64,000 nt of DNA, from NCBI GenBank assembly GCA_965246905.1, contig CBDFFZ010000008.1:3784-67783 (forward strand), read 5' to 3'. The position numbers and the translations under genes are program-made. This stretch comes from UBA1952 sp965246905. GTDB taxonomy: Bacteria > Bacteroidota > Bacteroidia > Chitinophagales > Chitinophagaceae. How positions within the stretch are numbered: the stretch's first letter is position 1; the number at the start of each line of letters is the position of its first letter. This document shows, piece after piece, positions 35,980 through 43,264 of the stretch. The notes under the pieces are model-generated. The model did no database searches. It was not told the origin of the DNA and saw only the letters and a list, made by a program, of their open reading frames with translations.

Positions 35980-37179
35980 TTGGAGCGCTACGATTATATC
36001 ATTGTAGGTGCCGGCTGTGCGGGATTAAGCCTTATGGTGCACCTGATTCACTCCGGCAAGTTCAGTAATAAGAAAATATTGCTGGTGGATCGCGCCACTA
36101 AAACGGCCAATGATCATACCTGGTGTTTCTGGGAAATGGAACCCGGATTATTCGAGCCGGTGGTTTCAAAGTATTGGGCGGAGCTGAATGTACACTTTCC
36201 CGGCTTTTCACAAAAGTTGCAGATTGCGCCCTATAAGTACAAGATGATCCGGGCGGATGATTTTTATAAATACTGCTTTGAGCTGATCGCGCAACAACCT
36301 AATATTACCATTAAATACGGCGAAATTGAAAGTCTGCATACAGCTGTAGATTCTGCCAGAATTACTTTATCCGGTCAGGAATTACGGGCGGAATATATCT
36401 TCAGCAGCGCAGCGATTGAGCCTGTTATAAAGCAGCCGGGCAAGCATTACCTGCTACAGCATTTTAAAGGCTGGATGATCGAAACACCCGCCCCGGCTTT
36501 CAATCCGGATGCTGCCACCTTTATGGATTTCCGTATACCGCAAACCGCAGGCACGAGCTTTATCTACATGCTTCCGCTTTCGAGTACACAGGCAATGATA
36601 GAAGCGACCGTCTTCTCGAAAGAATTATTGCAGAATAGCGTGTATGAAAAAATGCTGGTGGATTATCTGAAACAGTATTTTCCTGATCTTCAATATAAGA
36701 TTACGGAAGAGGAATACGGCGTCATTCCCATGACCAATCATATCTTCCCGGCAGCTGATGGGCGGATCATTTACCTCGGTACCGCAGGCGGCAAAACAAA
36801 GGCATCCACAGGCTACACGTTCAATCCAATTCAGGCGCATTCCGCACAGCTCACTGCACAGCTTATTGCCACGGGCAATCCATATTTGAAGGAGAAAAAA
36901 AGTGCAGCGAGGTTCCGGTTCTACGACCGCATCCTGCTGCACCTGCTGGCAAATAATTTATTAGCGGGAGATCAGATCTTTAAAAGGCTTTTCAAGCGAA
37001 ACAGCCCACAGGCAATCTTCCGTTTTCTTGATAACGCCTCGACAGTAACCGAAGAATTAAAACTGACAATGACCCTGCAAAAATCAATCTTCCTGAAAGC
37101 AACTATCAGAGAGCTCTTAAAAATCCGAATTCCGAATTCCGAATTCCGGAATACTAAACGGCTTTCTTCACATTCGTAG
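35980..37179 (+). CDS. crtY: Lycopene beta-cyclase
   Basis: Cyclises lycopene to beta-carotene. The 399-residue protein begins ERYDYIIVGAGCAGLSLMVH, a dinucleotide-binding fold, then has NDHTWCFWEME, FMDFRIPQ and the C-terminal signature YLGTAGGKTKASTGYTFNPI of CrtY/CrtL cyclases. The start is TTG at 35980; no ATG is available. The last residues (IRIPNSEFRNTKR) come from a short GAATTCC repeat and overlap the end of the cold-shock gene on the other strand by 26 bases, so the natural C-terminus has probably drifted. Confidence 0.93.
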   Translation: MERYDYIIVGAGCAGLSLMVHLIHSGKFSNKKILLVDRATKTANDHTWCFWEMEPGLFEPVVSKYWAELNVHFPGFSQKLQIAPYKYKMIRADDFYKYCFELIAQQPNITIKYGEIESLHTAVDSARITLSGQELRAEYIFSSAAIEPVIKQPGKHYLLQHFKGWMIETPAPAFNPDAATFMDFRIPQTAGTSFIYMLPLSSTQAMIEATVFSKELLQNSVYEKMLVDYLKQYFPDLQYKITEEEYGVIPMTNHIFPAADGRIIYLGTAGGKTKASTGYTFNPIQAHSAQLTAQLIATGNPYLKEKKSAARFRFYDRILLHLLANNLLAGDQIFKRLFKRNSPQAIFRFLDNASTVTEELKLTMTLQKSIFLKATIRELLKIRIPNSEFRNTKRLSSHS

Positions 37180-37606
37180 CGCTCAGACCCTTCGGTCCTT
37201 TCTCTACATCGAAGGTTACCTTATCGCCTTCGCGCACCTTATCTACAAGGCCGGAGATATGCACAAAAATGCTGTCGCCATGCTGGTCGCGGATAAAACC
37301 GTAGCCTTTACTGTCATTAAAGTTGGTAATCATCCCTGTTCTTACTGAGCCGGCATCATCTGTATCTACCTGCCGCGCCACACCAATCTGGATATCCTCG
37401 GTATTAATTTCCTTTTTCTTCTTCGGGTCCGGCGGAGAATCCACCAGGTTGCCGTTCTCATCTACATAAGCCATCATGTCCTCAAGGCTTTTGCCTTTTA
37501 CGGCGCCGGCCTTACGCTCCTGCATCTTTTCCGCCTTATCGAGCTTGTTTTTAGCTTTCTTCTTTTCTTTTTCTTTTTTGTTGAAAGTTTCCTGTGATCT
37601 TCCCAT
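37154..37606 (-). CDS. Cold-shock-domain protein with basic N-terminal extension
   Basis: A 150-residue protein. The C-terminal third is an intact cold-shock domain: TGMITNFNDSKGYGFIRDQH (RNP1-like), SIFVHISGL (RNP2-like) and VTFDVEKGPKGLSATNV. The first 45 residues are Lys/Glu-rich and probably unfolded (FNKKEKEKKKAKNKLDKAEK), followed by DMMAYVDENGNLVDSPPDPK, a segment found in longer cold-shock proteins of Bacteroidota. It should bind single-stranded RNA. It ends inside the end of crtY, on the opposite strand, so the two messages are antisense over 26 bases. Confidence 0.88.
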   Translation of the reverse strand: MGRSQETFNKKEKEKKKAKNKLDKAEKMQERKAGAVKGKSLEDMMAYVDENGNLVDSPPDPKKKKEINTEDIQIGVARQVDTDDAGSVRTGMITNFNDSKGYGFIRDQHGDSIFVHISGLVDKVREGDKVTFDVEKGPKGLSATNVKKAV

Positions 37607-37828
37607 ATTTAATATTACGCTTGTTGTTTTTAGCTGTATTTATCTGTAAAGATAAGATTTAAAATATTGGGAATGCCGGTTATTCCGGCGGAATTGTCGG
37701 CTTAGCCACTGGTTTACATCCTGCCCGGGAAAGTAGCCAAAGCCGGATCCACCGCAATGCCCATCAACACTATTTGTTAAGAGCTACCTGCTGCTCCTGT
37801 GCACTAAACCGTTTCATCCGCTAACCCT

Positions 37829-37836
37829 TACCTTTG
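37829..37836 (+). promoter_or_regulatory. Bacteroidota -7 element of clpX
   Basis: TACCTTTG fits TAnnTTTG, 32 bases before the clpX ATG. Confidence 0.55.
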
Positions 37837-37868
37837 CCCGCTAATTCATTTTTTAGCGTATTGAGTCA

Positions 37869-39116
37869 ATGGCAAAACAAACTGAACGGAAATGTTCTTT
37901 TTGCGATCGTGCAGAAAGCGATGTGAATATCCTCTTTACAGGGATGAAAGGGAATATCTGCGACTCATGCATCGAGAACGCACATACCCTCCTGCAGGAT
38001 GCGATGAGCACGGAGAAAGAGAAAAGCGAAGATCCTTATGATCTGAGCCGGCACCGCATTTACAAACCCCGTGAGATCAAAGAATTCCTTGATCAGTACG
38101 TGATTGGGCAGGATGACGCCAAGAAGGTGCTCAGCGTGGCTATGTACAACCATTATAAGCGCCTCATGCAGCCGCCGCAGGACGAGGTGGAGATCGAGAA
38201 GAGCAACATCATTATGGTGGGCGAAACCGGTACCGGCAAAACCCTCTTAGCCAAAACGATTGCAAAGCTTATGCAGGTGCCGTTCTCTATTGTTGACGCT
38301 ACGGTATTTACCGAAGCAGGCTATGTAGGCGAAGATGTGGAAAGCATCCTGAGCCGCCTACTCCAGGCTGCCAACTACGATGTGGCCGCGGCAGAAAAAG
38401 GCATTATTTTCATTGATGAGATAGATAAAGTAGGCCGCAAGGGCGATAACCCATCCATCACCCGCGATGTAAGCGGGGAAGGGGTGCAGCAGGGCATGCT
38501 CAAGCTCCTCGAAGGGAGCGAAGTACTGGTGCCGCCGCAGGGAGGCCGTAAACACCCGGAGCAGAAGATGGTGAAGATGAATACCCACAACATCCTCTTT
38601 ATCTGCGGTGGTGCTTTCGAAGGCATCGACAAGATGATTGCCCGCCGGATGCAGACTTCCTCGATCGGCTACAATGCGATCAAAGCAACTAAAGAGCTGG
38701 ACCGCGCCAATCTCCTGCAATATGTAAATGCTCAGGATCTCCGCTCATTTGGCCTTATCCCCGAATTGCTGGGGCGGCTGCCGTTGGTTACTTACTTAAA
38801 TCCGCTGGACCGCGATGCCCTGAAACGTATTCTTACCGAGCCTAAAAATGCGCTCATCAAGCAATATAAGAAGCTGTTTGAGTACGAAAATATAAAGCTG
38901 GTGGTAGAAGACGATGCGCTGGATTATATGGTGGATAAAGCCATTGAATTTAAGCTCGGCGGCCGCGGATTGCGCGCTATCTGCGAGATGATCCTTACCG
39001 ATGCAATGTTTGACCTGCCCAGCCAGAAAGGCACCGAAACCTTTGTGCTCTCTGCCGATTATGCCCGCCGTATGATCGAGCGCTCGAAGCTGGAGTACCT
39101 GAATGCCGCTGCTTAG
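37869..39116 (+). CDS. clpX: ClpX, ATPase subunit of ClpXP protease
   Basis: A 415-residue AAA+ unfoldase that feeds substrates to ClpP. The N-terminal zinc finger is complete (CSFCDRAESDV ... NICDSCIENA). The ATPase core has Walker A GETGTGKTLLAK, the pore loop EAGYVGEDVES, Walker B IIFIDEIDKVGRKG, the sensor region and the C-terminal domain KLGGRGLRAICE. The IGF loop that docks to ClpP appears as SIGYNAI, an altered form. clpP is not in the window. It has its own promoter and a strong terminator. Confidence 0.97.
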   Translation: MAKQTERKCSFCDRAESDVNILFTGMKGNICDSCIENAHTLLQDAMSTEKEKSEDPYDLSRHRIYKPREIKEFLDQYVIGQDDAKKVLSVAMYNHYKRLMQPPQDEVEIEKSNIIMVGETGTGKTLLAKTIAKLMQVPFSIVDATVFTEAGYVGEDVESILSRLLQAANYDVAAAEKGIIFIDEIDKVGRKGDNPSITRDVSGEGVQQGMLKLLEGSEVLVPPQGGRKHPEQKMVKMNTHNILFICGGAFEGIDKMIARRMQTSSIGYNAIKATKELDRANLLQYVNAQDLRSFGLIPELLGRLPLVTYLNPLDRDALKRILTEPKNALIKQYKKLFEYENIKLVVEDDALDYMVDKAIEFKLGGRGLRAICEMILTDAMFDLPSQKGTETFVLSADYARRMIERSKLEYLNAAA

Positions 39117-39143
39117 CATCCACTCCATTAAAAAGTTTTTTAG

Positions 39144-39181
39144 AAAGCCGTGCAAAAGAATTTGCGCGGCTTTTTGTTTTT
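39144..39181 (+). terminator. Intrinsic terminator after clpX
   Basis: AAAGCCGTGCAAA pairs with TTTGCGCGGCTTT (one G-U pair) across AGAA, followed by TTTTGTTTTT. It lies 27 bases after the clpX stop. Confidence 0.9.
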
Positions 39182-39221
39182 GGGCGGATATTTGTGCTTA
39201 CGTTTTTAAATTCAACGCACC

Positions 39222-39656
39222 ATGAACGAACTCATTCAGCAACTTGTAAGCAAGGCTGCCATTACTGAAGCGCAGGCTATACAGGCCATTGCCGTAACCA
39301 AGGATTTTCTGAAAACCAAGCTGCCGCCGCAGATGAGCGGCATGATCGAAACTTTCTTCGCCGGCAACTTCGATGCTGCAGCAGCATCCGCGGCGGCTTC
39401 CGGGGCTGCGCCAAAGGCGGATGACTGGATGGATAAGGCAAAGGACATGGCCGGAGATGCAGGCGAAAAGCTGAACGACTATGCCGGTAAAGCCAAAGAC
39501 CGGGCCGAGGATTTTGCGCAGGATGCCACCAAAAAGATAAGCGAGTGGGCAGATAAGGCCGAGGATATCGCCGATGATGCCATGAACAAGCTGAAAGGCA
39601 TGTTTGGCGATAAGAAGGAAGGTGGCGCGCAGGAGCAGAACCAGCCGGATAAGTAA
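39222..39656 (+). CDS. Small amphipathic helical protein
   Basis: A 144-residue protein. The first 60 residues are a folded-looking helical domain (MNELIQQLVSKAAITEAQA, then LPPQMSGMIETFFAGNF). The rest is a series of 11-residue-like amphipathic repeats rich in Ala, Lys and Asp (MDKAKDMAGDAGEKLNDY, AKDRAEDFAQDATKK, ADKAEDIADDAMNKLKG). This resembles LEA-like or apolipoprotein-like stress proteins that are unfolded until they meet a membrane or dry state; the function is inferred from composition only. It is bracketed by two strong terminators and so is its own transcription unit. Confidence 0.72.
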   Translation: MNELIQQLVSKAAITEAQAIQAIAVTKDFLKTKLPPQMSGMIETFFAGNFDAAAASAAASGAAPKADDWMDKAKDMAGDAGEKLNDYAGKAKDRAEDFAQDATKKISEWADKAEDIADDAMNKLKGMFGDKKEGGAQEQNQPDK

Positions 39657-39701
39657 TACTAAAAGCATTCAATTAAGAAAAATTGGTTACCGGAGACACA
39701 T

Positions 39702-39740
39702 AAAACAGCCCACGAACTTTTGTTCATGGGCTGTTTTGTT
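39702..39740. terminator. Strong intrinsic terminator, possibly bidirectional
   Basis: AAAACAGCCCA and TGGGCTGTTTT pair, with GAAC/GTTC inside and one mismatch, and A and T tracts on either side. It follows the gene ending at 39656. Confidence 0.88.
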
Positions 39741-39852
39741 AGATAAAATCTGTTTTGGGGTATGAGCATAGCTACAAACTACCTGCAATGGCCCAGGCAG
39801 CCTGCGCACGTACCGATCCCGCCTTTGTCCGGTGGCTTGCAGGGAATCATGC

Positions 39853-39913
39853 AATCATAAGAATCAAAAGAATCACAGTTCCGACCAACAGCGACAAGGA
39901 AAAGCCAAATAAC
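39853..39913. repeat. Interspersed repeat, copy 1
   Basis: AATCATAAGAATCAAAAGAA onward to CAGCGACAAGGAAAAGC is about 80% identical by eye to 62139-62202. It does not code. Confidence 0.6.
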
Positions 39914-40095
39914 CTTCCACCTGCTGAAGTAGCCCGGATAGGAATGGAATCCCGCCCCTTCGCGGGATGGAATGGATAGCCGGCACCCCAGCTTAATGGT
40001 TTTTCGCCTGCTTTACGGCTTCTGATTGCACTGATTATCATGAAAAACCTTTCAAATGGAGCAATAACACGCTTCCCTTAGCCATTTTTACATCG

Positions 40096-40200
40096 GCTTC
40101 AATCGCCGGGGCTAATCCCTCACTTGCTAAGGCCGAAGTCCCAATCACCGAGCCAAAGCCTCAACCATCAAAGCCGACGCCTCAATGATTGGTGAGAAGC
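40096..40200. repeat. Five-unit worn 21-bp array
   Basis: Five units of 21 bp start at 40096, 40117, 40138, 40159 and 40180. Shared positions are CCTCAATC near the start and GCC about six bases later (for example CCTCAACCATCAAAGCCGAC). Units are much more diverged than in the other arrays. It lies in the convergent gap between 39656 and 40266; the rest of that gap holds a terminator and an interspersed repeat but no gene. Confidence 0.5.
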
Positions 40201-40265
40201 CCGCGATAGTTGGAAAATGTGCCCGCAAATTCTGTTAGCGCAGCATGCCCCCCCGGGCAGGCCGC

Positions 40266-40682
40266 TCATCCCCACCACTTTAAAACAAAATGCTGCTTTT
40301 CCTTTACATCTTCATTAAAAAAAAGCAGCCCTATTTTGTACAAATCTATGCTCAGGCTTATGGCCGGTTCTGCAATAAGCGCACTCCAGGCTGCGGTGTG
40401 CTCCGGTGTATAGTGGATGTGTGGGAGGAGCAGCATCGTGTGGCGGGCTGCTGCCTTAAGCTGTGCACCGTACAAAGTGCGGTAACCATCCGGCGCTGGC
40501 GTTGCAGGCTGTAGTATCCTCCAGTCTTTAAAGTAAAGCAGTAGTTTTTCTTCCAGCCCTGCGGGCGATGATTGGCGCAGGCAATCATTGAGCAGCCCGT
40601 ACACGAATGGGGAATGCACCCCATGACGGCCTGTTGCCCGGCGCCGGTAATTTAAAAATGCCCTGAGCTGGTAAGTAGTCAT
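40266..40682 (-). CDS. Methyltransferase-family remnant lacking the SAM-binding core
   Basis: A 138-residue protein. The N-terminus (FLNYRRRATGRHGVHSPFVY) and the C-terminus (LIAEPAISLSIDLYKIGLLF, then KQHFVLKWWG) match the two ends of a Bacteroidota class I methyltransferase family that normally runs to about 230-250 residues. The middle, where the GxGxG SAM-binding loop and acidic strand end should lie, is missing. It is in frame throughout, so this is an internal deletion rather than a frameshift. It overlaps the folA stop by four bases (ATGA), so it is still translated. It cannot be a working methyltransferase; any remaining role is unknown. Confidence 0.6.
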   Translation of the reverse strand: MTTYQLRAFLNYRRRATGRHGVHSPFVYGLLNDCLRQSSPAGLEEKLLLYFKDWRILQPATPAPDGYRTLYGAQLKAAARHTMLLLPHIHYTPEHTAAWSALIAEPAISLSIDLYKIGLLFFNEDVKEKQHFVLKWWG

Positions 40683-41185
40683 CGCTGCTTACGCCGCTCC
40701 CATTTCTGGAAGGTGAAGGGGTAAATATTCTTTTCATCCGCTTCATGCGGCTCTTCCCAGGTGCGCTTCCAATCCGTCTTCTTCAGCTCCGGGAAGAAAA
40801 CATCGCCGTTTTCAATTACGGTTTGCACTCTTGTAAAATAGATATTGTCTGCCATAGGCAGCGTAGCTTTGAAAAGCTCACCGCCGCCTATAATGCAGGC
40901 TTCCTGCGGGTTGGCCTCTTCGGCAATCTTCAGGGCATCCTCGATGGAAGTGCAGTGCACCATACCTTCCCGAAGGTCTAAGTAGTGCGAGGACAGGACA
41001 ATATTGAGCCGGCCGGGCAGTGGTTTGCTGCCGAGCGACTCCCAGGTTTTCCTGCCCATGATAACGGGCTTGCCGAAGGTTGTTTTCTTGAAAAACTGGA
41101 GATCGGCAGGGAGGCGCCACGGTAGGTGATTGTCTTTGCCGATCACACCGTTTTCGGAAGCTGCTACTACAAAGGAGATAATCAT
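40679..41185 (-). CDS. folA: Dihydrofolate reductase
   Basis: NADPH-dependent reduction of dihydrofolate to tetrahydrofolate in the cytoplasm. The 168-residue protein begins MIISFVVAASENGVIGKDNH, then LPWRLPADLQFFKKTTFGKP, VIMGRKTWESLG and CIIGGGELFKATLP, all family landmarks; the catalytic acid is the Asp of LPADLQFF. The ATG at 41185 is chosen because family members start here; the open frame extends upstream without homology. thyA, which makes dihydrofolate, lies 7 kb away and not in the same operon. Confidence 0.95.
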   Translation of the reverse strand: MIISFVVAASENGVIGKDNHLPWRLPADLQFFKKTTFGKPVIMGRKTWESLGSKPLPGRLNIVLSSHYLDLREGMVHCTSIEDALKIAEEANPQEACIIGGGELFKATLPMADNIYFTRVQTVIENGDVFFPELKKTDWKRTWEEPHEADEKNIYPFTFQKWERRKQR

Positions 41186-41202
41186 GTGCTGAATTGTGCC
41201 TG

Positions 41203-41210
41203 CAAAGGTA
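41203..41210 (-). promoter_or_regulatory. Bacteroidota -7 element of folA
   Basis: TACCTTTG on the minus strand, 17 bases before the folA ATG. Confidence 0.55.
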
Positions 41211-41625
41211 TTGCGCAGATGCATAAGGTTCATGATTCGTGCCGTCTTATACCCATAGACTACAATAATTGGTGGATTTCTATTAAATAGTGTTATTAAA
41301 AGATGCCTGAGAAACCGCATCCCCGTTCTTGCGCCAAGCGGAAAGGAGGAACTTACAAAAGCCAATTCATACTTAAAAAAAGGGCTTATAAAAAGCGCTC
41401 ACTTCCCTTGGAGCATGGCTGTGTATGCTAAGATTTCGCATGTTTTTTTACGGCAATTTTTCATCCCGCAGATCTTTAGTACAGCTGCTTATTGAAAAAT
41501 CCCCGCGGGATGATAAAGATGGTACAGAACACGGCAGGCCCCTTTTGGAGGAAGGCCTGGATGGGGTTGTGCCGGCAACATAATCAGGGGCCGGTTTGTA
41601 TTGCACTCATGAGCATAAGCCTGCT
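41211..41625. other. Divergent gene-free stretch
   Basis: Between folA and the first membrane paralogue. It holds a spaced inverted repeat CATCCCGC (41462-41469)/GCGGGATG (41505-41512). No gene seen, although the folA frame stays open upstream to 41365. Confidence 0.4.
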
Positions 41626-41633
41626 TATTTTTG
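41626..41633 (+). promoter_or_regulatory. Bacteroidota promoter of first membrane paralogue
   Basis: TATTTTTG at 41626-41633 with a TTG at 41601-41603, 22 bases upstream. Confidence 0.55.
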
Positions 41634-41668
41634 AAGCCCCGTTATTCTGCCCTAAATACTAGAGTTTC

Positions 41669-43213
41669 ATGTACCAGTCTCCCCTGCGCCTTGCCGGTCT
41701 CACCGGTGATATGCCCGACCCGAAAGCCCTGCAGCTGGCGCGTAAAAAGCTGCTGGCAGAGCTGGAGCTAAGTGGGCAGTCGTCGATAGAATGGCAGGGC
41801 AGCACCCTGAGCAGGCAAAGCATCAATGCGCTCTTCGATGAGCTTACAGATGAGGGCAGCATGCAGCTACACCTCGCCATCTACCGGCAGAAGCCGCTGC
41901 TGCAATTTTTAGAAACCGCCAACCCGGATCAGGGCGGCCTGGGAAATATAGAGAATGTCAGTGCTATTGCGCCGGGGCGCTTTTCCGCCATCGCGGGTGC
42001 GGCGGTGCAGGCTTTGCTGCAAAAAATATTGAAGGGGGAAGCGCCCGCAGCACATTACCGGCTGGTGGCTGGCCTGCTGGAAGCTGTAATGCCCGCGGAT
42101 AAGGATGCGGCCTTTCAGCCGGCCTACCGGAGCTTTACCGCGCGGCACCGCAGCCTCGAGGAGGGGATCAGGGATGAAAAAGAGCGGAAGCCGGCAAGCG
42201 CAATCGGCACAGTGGAATGGTTTGACGCCGAACGCATCGCCCTGCTCAATTCCCTGCCGGATTCATTTGGCGATCTCCGGTACAATATCGGCAGCGGCCT
42301 CAACAACCTGGCCGTAGCACTGGATAAGAACAAAAAGCACCGGGCAGCGCTGGCCATTATTAAAAAAGCAAACAACATTGAGCTGCCGTCATCACTCAAG
42401 GCGCTGGTGGTGGATAATATGGCCATCTTCCGGCGGAACAGTTGGGGCTATTTCGGGAGGCTGTCGTGGCTTCAGAAAATATATGCCTGTGGCATTGCGT
42501 TTTTTGTGCTGCTGGGATTCTTCTCAAAAATTCACGACCTGATATATCCTGAAGCAAAGCCGCCGGATACAGCATCGGCCGCCGGCCCCACTTATACGAT
42601 GGATGAAAACCAGCGCTACAACAGCGTTGTTTTCTCCGCCCTGAAGACTGCGCTCGCCGGCTGGCCATCGATGGATACGCCAAAGATCCCACCCGTAATT
42701 TTACCCGTCATAGGTCCGTGCGATACCTGCGGCGATCCGCTTGCTGCCGTCTGGGATGCGCTGTTCAAAACCACCGGCCCAGCATTGGGCGATACTGGAG
42801 GCGCTTCTCGGATCGTGATTGTAAACAAGCTGCCGGCCATGAATGCAATCGCACTCATCAATATAGACAACCGGCATTTCAACAGCCTTTACCTCCGCCC
42901 AGGGCAGGCTAAAACTTATTTTTATAAGGGGATCAATGAAGCAGGTTTCAGCTTTTACATCGGCAGCAACTGGAGCAGCAATGCACTTCATGAAATACTC
43001 ATACCAAATATGCCCGATGTGCCGGATAAAACCTACCTCATCAGGGGCGCCTTTACCAAAGTACCGCACTGGCAGGAGTACCTAAGCGGGCAGAGCGATC
43101 TGTTGTCGCGAAACAACATCTACGGCAAGCCCTATATAGATACCGTAACCCTCGTACCCGGCAAGGATGGCAGGGTGGAGTTTAACCTGGGGCTGGATGA
43201 GCGGGACCTTTAG
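41669..43213 (+). CDS. Single-pass membrane protein of Hsp70 locus, paralogue A
   Basis: A 514-residue protein of a family I do not recognise. It starts MYQSPLRLAGLTGDMPDPKA, then LQLARKKLLAELELSG, a helix-rich N-terminal part of about 260 residues that should be cytoplasmic. One membrane helix follows at about 267-288 (IYACGIAFFVLLGFF). The C-terminal 225 residues, outside, have a beta-rich look with FYIGSNWSSNALHEILIPN and TYLIRGAFTKVPHWQEYL. The first 40 residues and the last 120 are shared with the next gene. The N-terminal spacing of helices vaguely recalls a J domain but the HPD motif is absent. Each paralogue has its own promoter. Confidence 0.72.
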   Translation: MYQSPLRLAGLTGDMPDPKALQLARKKLLAELELSGQSSIEWQGSTLSRQSINALFDELTDEGSMQLHLAIYRQKPLLQFLETANPDQGGLGNIENVSAIAPGRFSAIAGAAVQALLQKILKGEAPAAHYRLVAGLLEAVMPADKDAAFQPAYRSFTARHRSLEEGIRDEKERKPASAIGTVEWFDAERIALLNSLPDSFGDLRYNIGSGLNNLAVALDKNKKHRAALAIIKKANNIELPSSLKALVVDNMAIFRRNSWGYFGRLSWLQKIYACGIAFFVLLGFFSKIHDLIYPEAKPPDTASAAGPTYTMDENQRYNSVVFSALKTALAGWPSMDTPKIPPVILPVIGPCDTCGDPLAAVWDALFKTTGPALGDTGGASRIVIVNKLPAMNAIALINIDNRHFNSLYLRPGQAKTYFYKGINEAGFSFYIGSNWSSNALHEILIPNMPDVPDKTYLIRGAFTKVPHWQEYLSGQSDLLSRNNIYGKPYIDTVTLVPGKDGRVEFNLGLDERDL

Positions 43214-43229
43214 GCCAGCACAACTTTAT

Positions 43230-43237
43230 TATTTTTG
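43230..43237 (+). promoter_or_regulatory. Bacteroidota -7 element of second membrane paralogue
   Basis: TATTTTTG, 27 bases before the ATG at 43265 and similar in placement to the element before the first paralogue. Confidence 0.5.
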
Positions 43238-43264
43238 AGCCCGCCGTAATAACCTACGTACCCG

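Noticed and set aside
39755..39979. Small plus-strand frame after the terminator at 39702
   Set aside because: Lies across the interspersed repeat; a related copy at 62139 does not keep the frame.
41669..43213. J-domain protein call for the membrane paralogues
   Set aside because: The HPD tripeptide is absent; the resemblance is limited to helix spacing.
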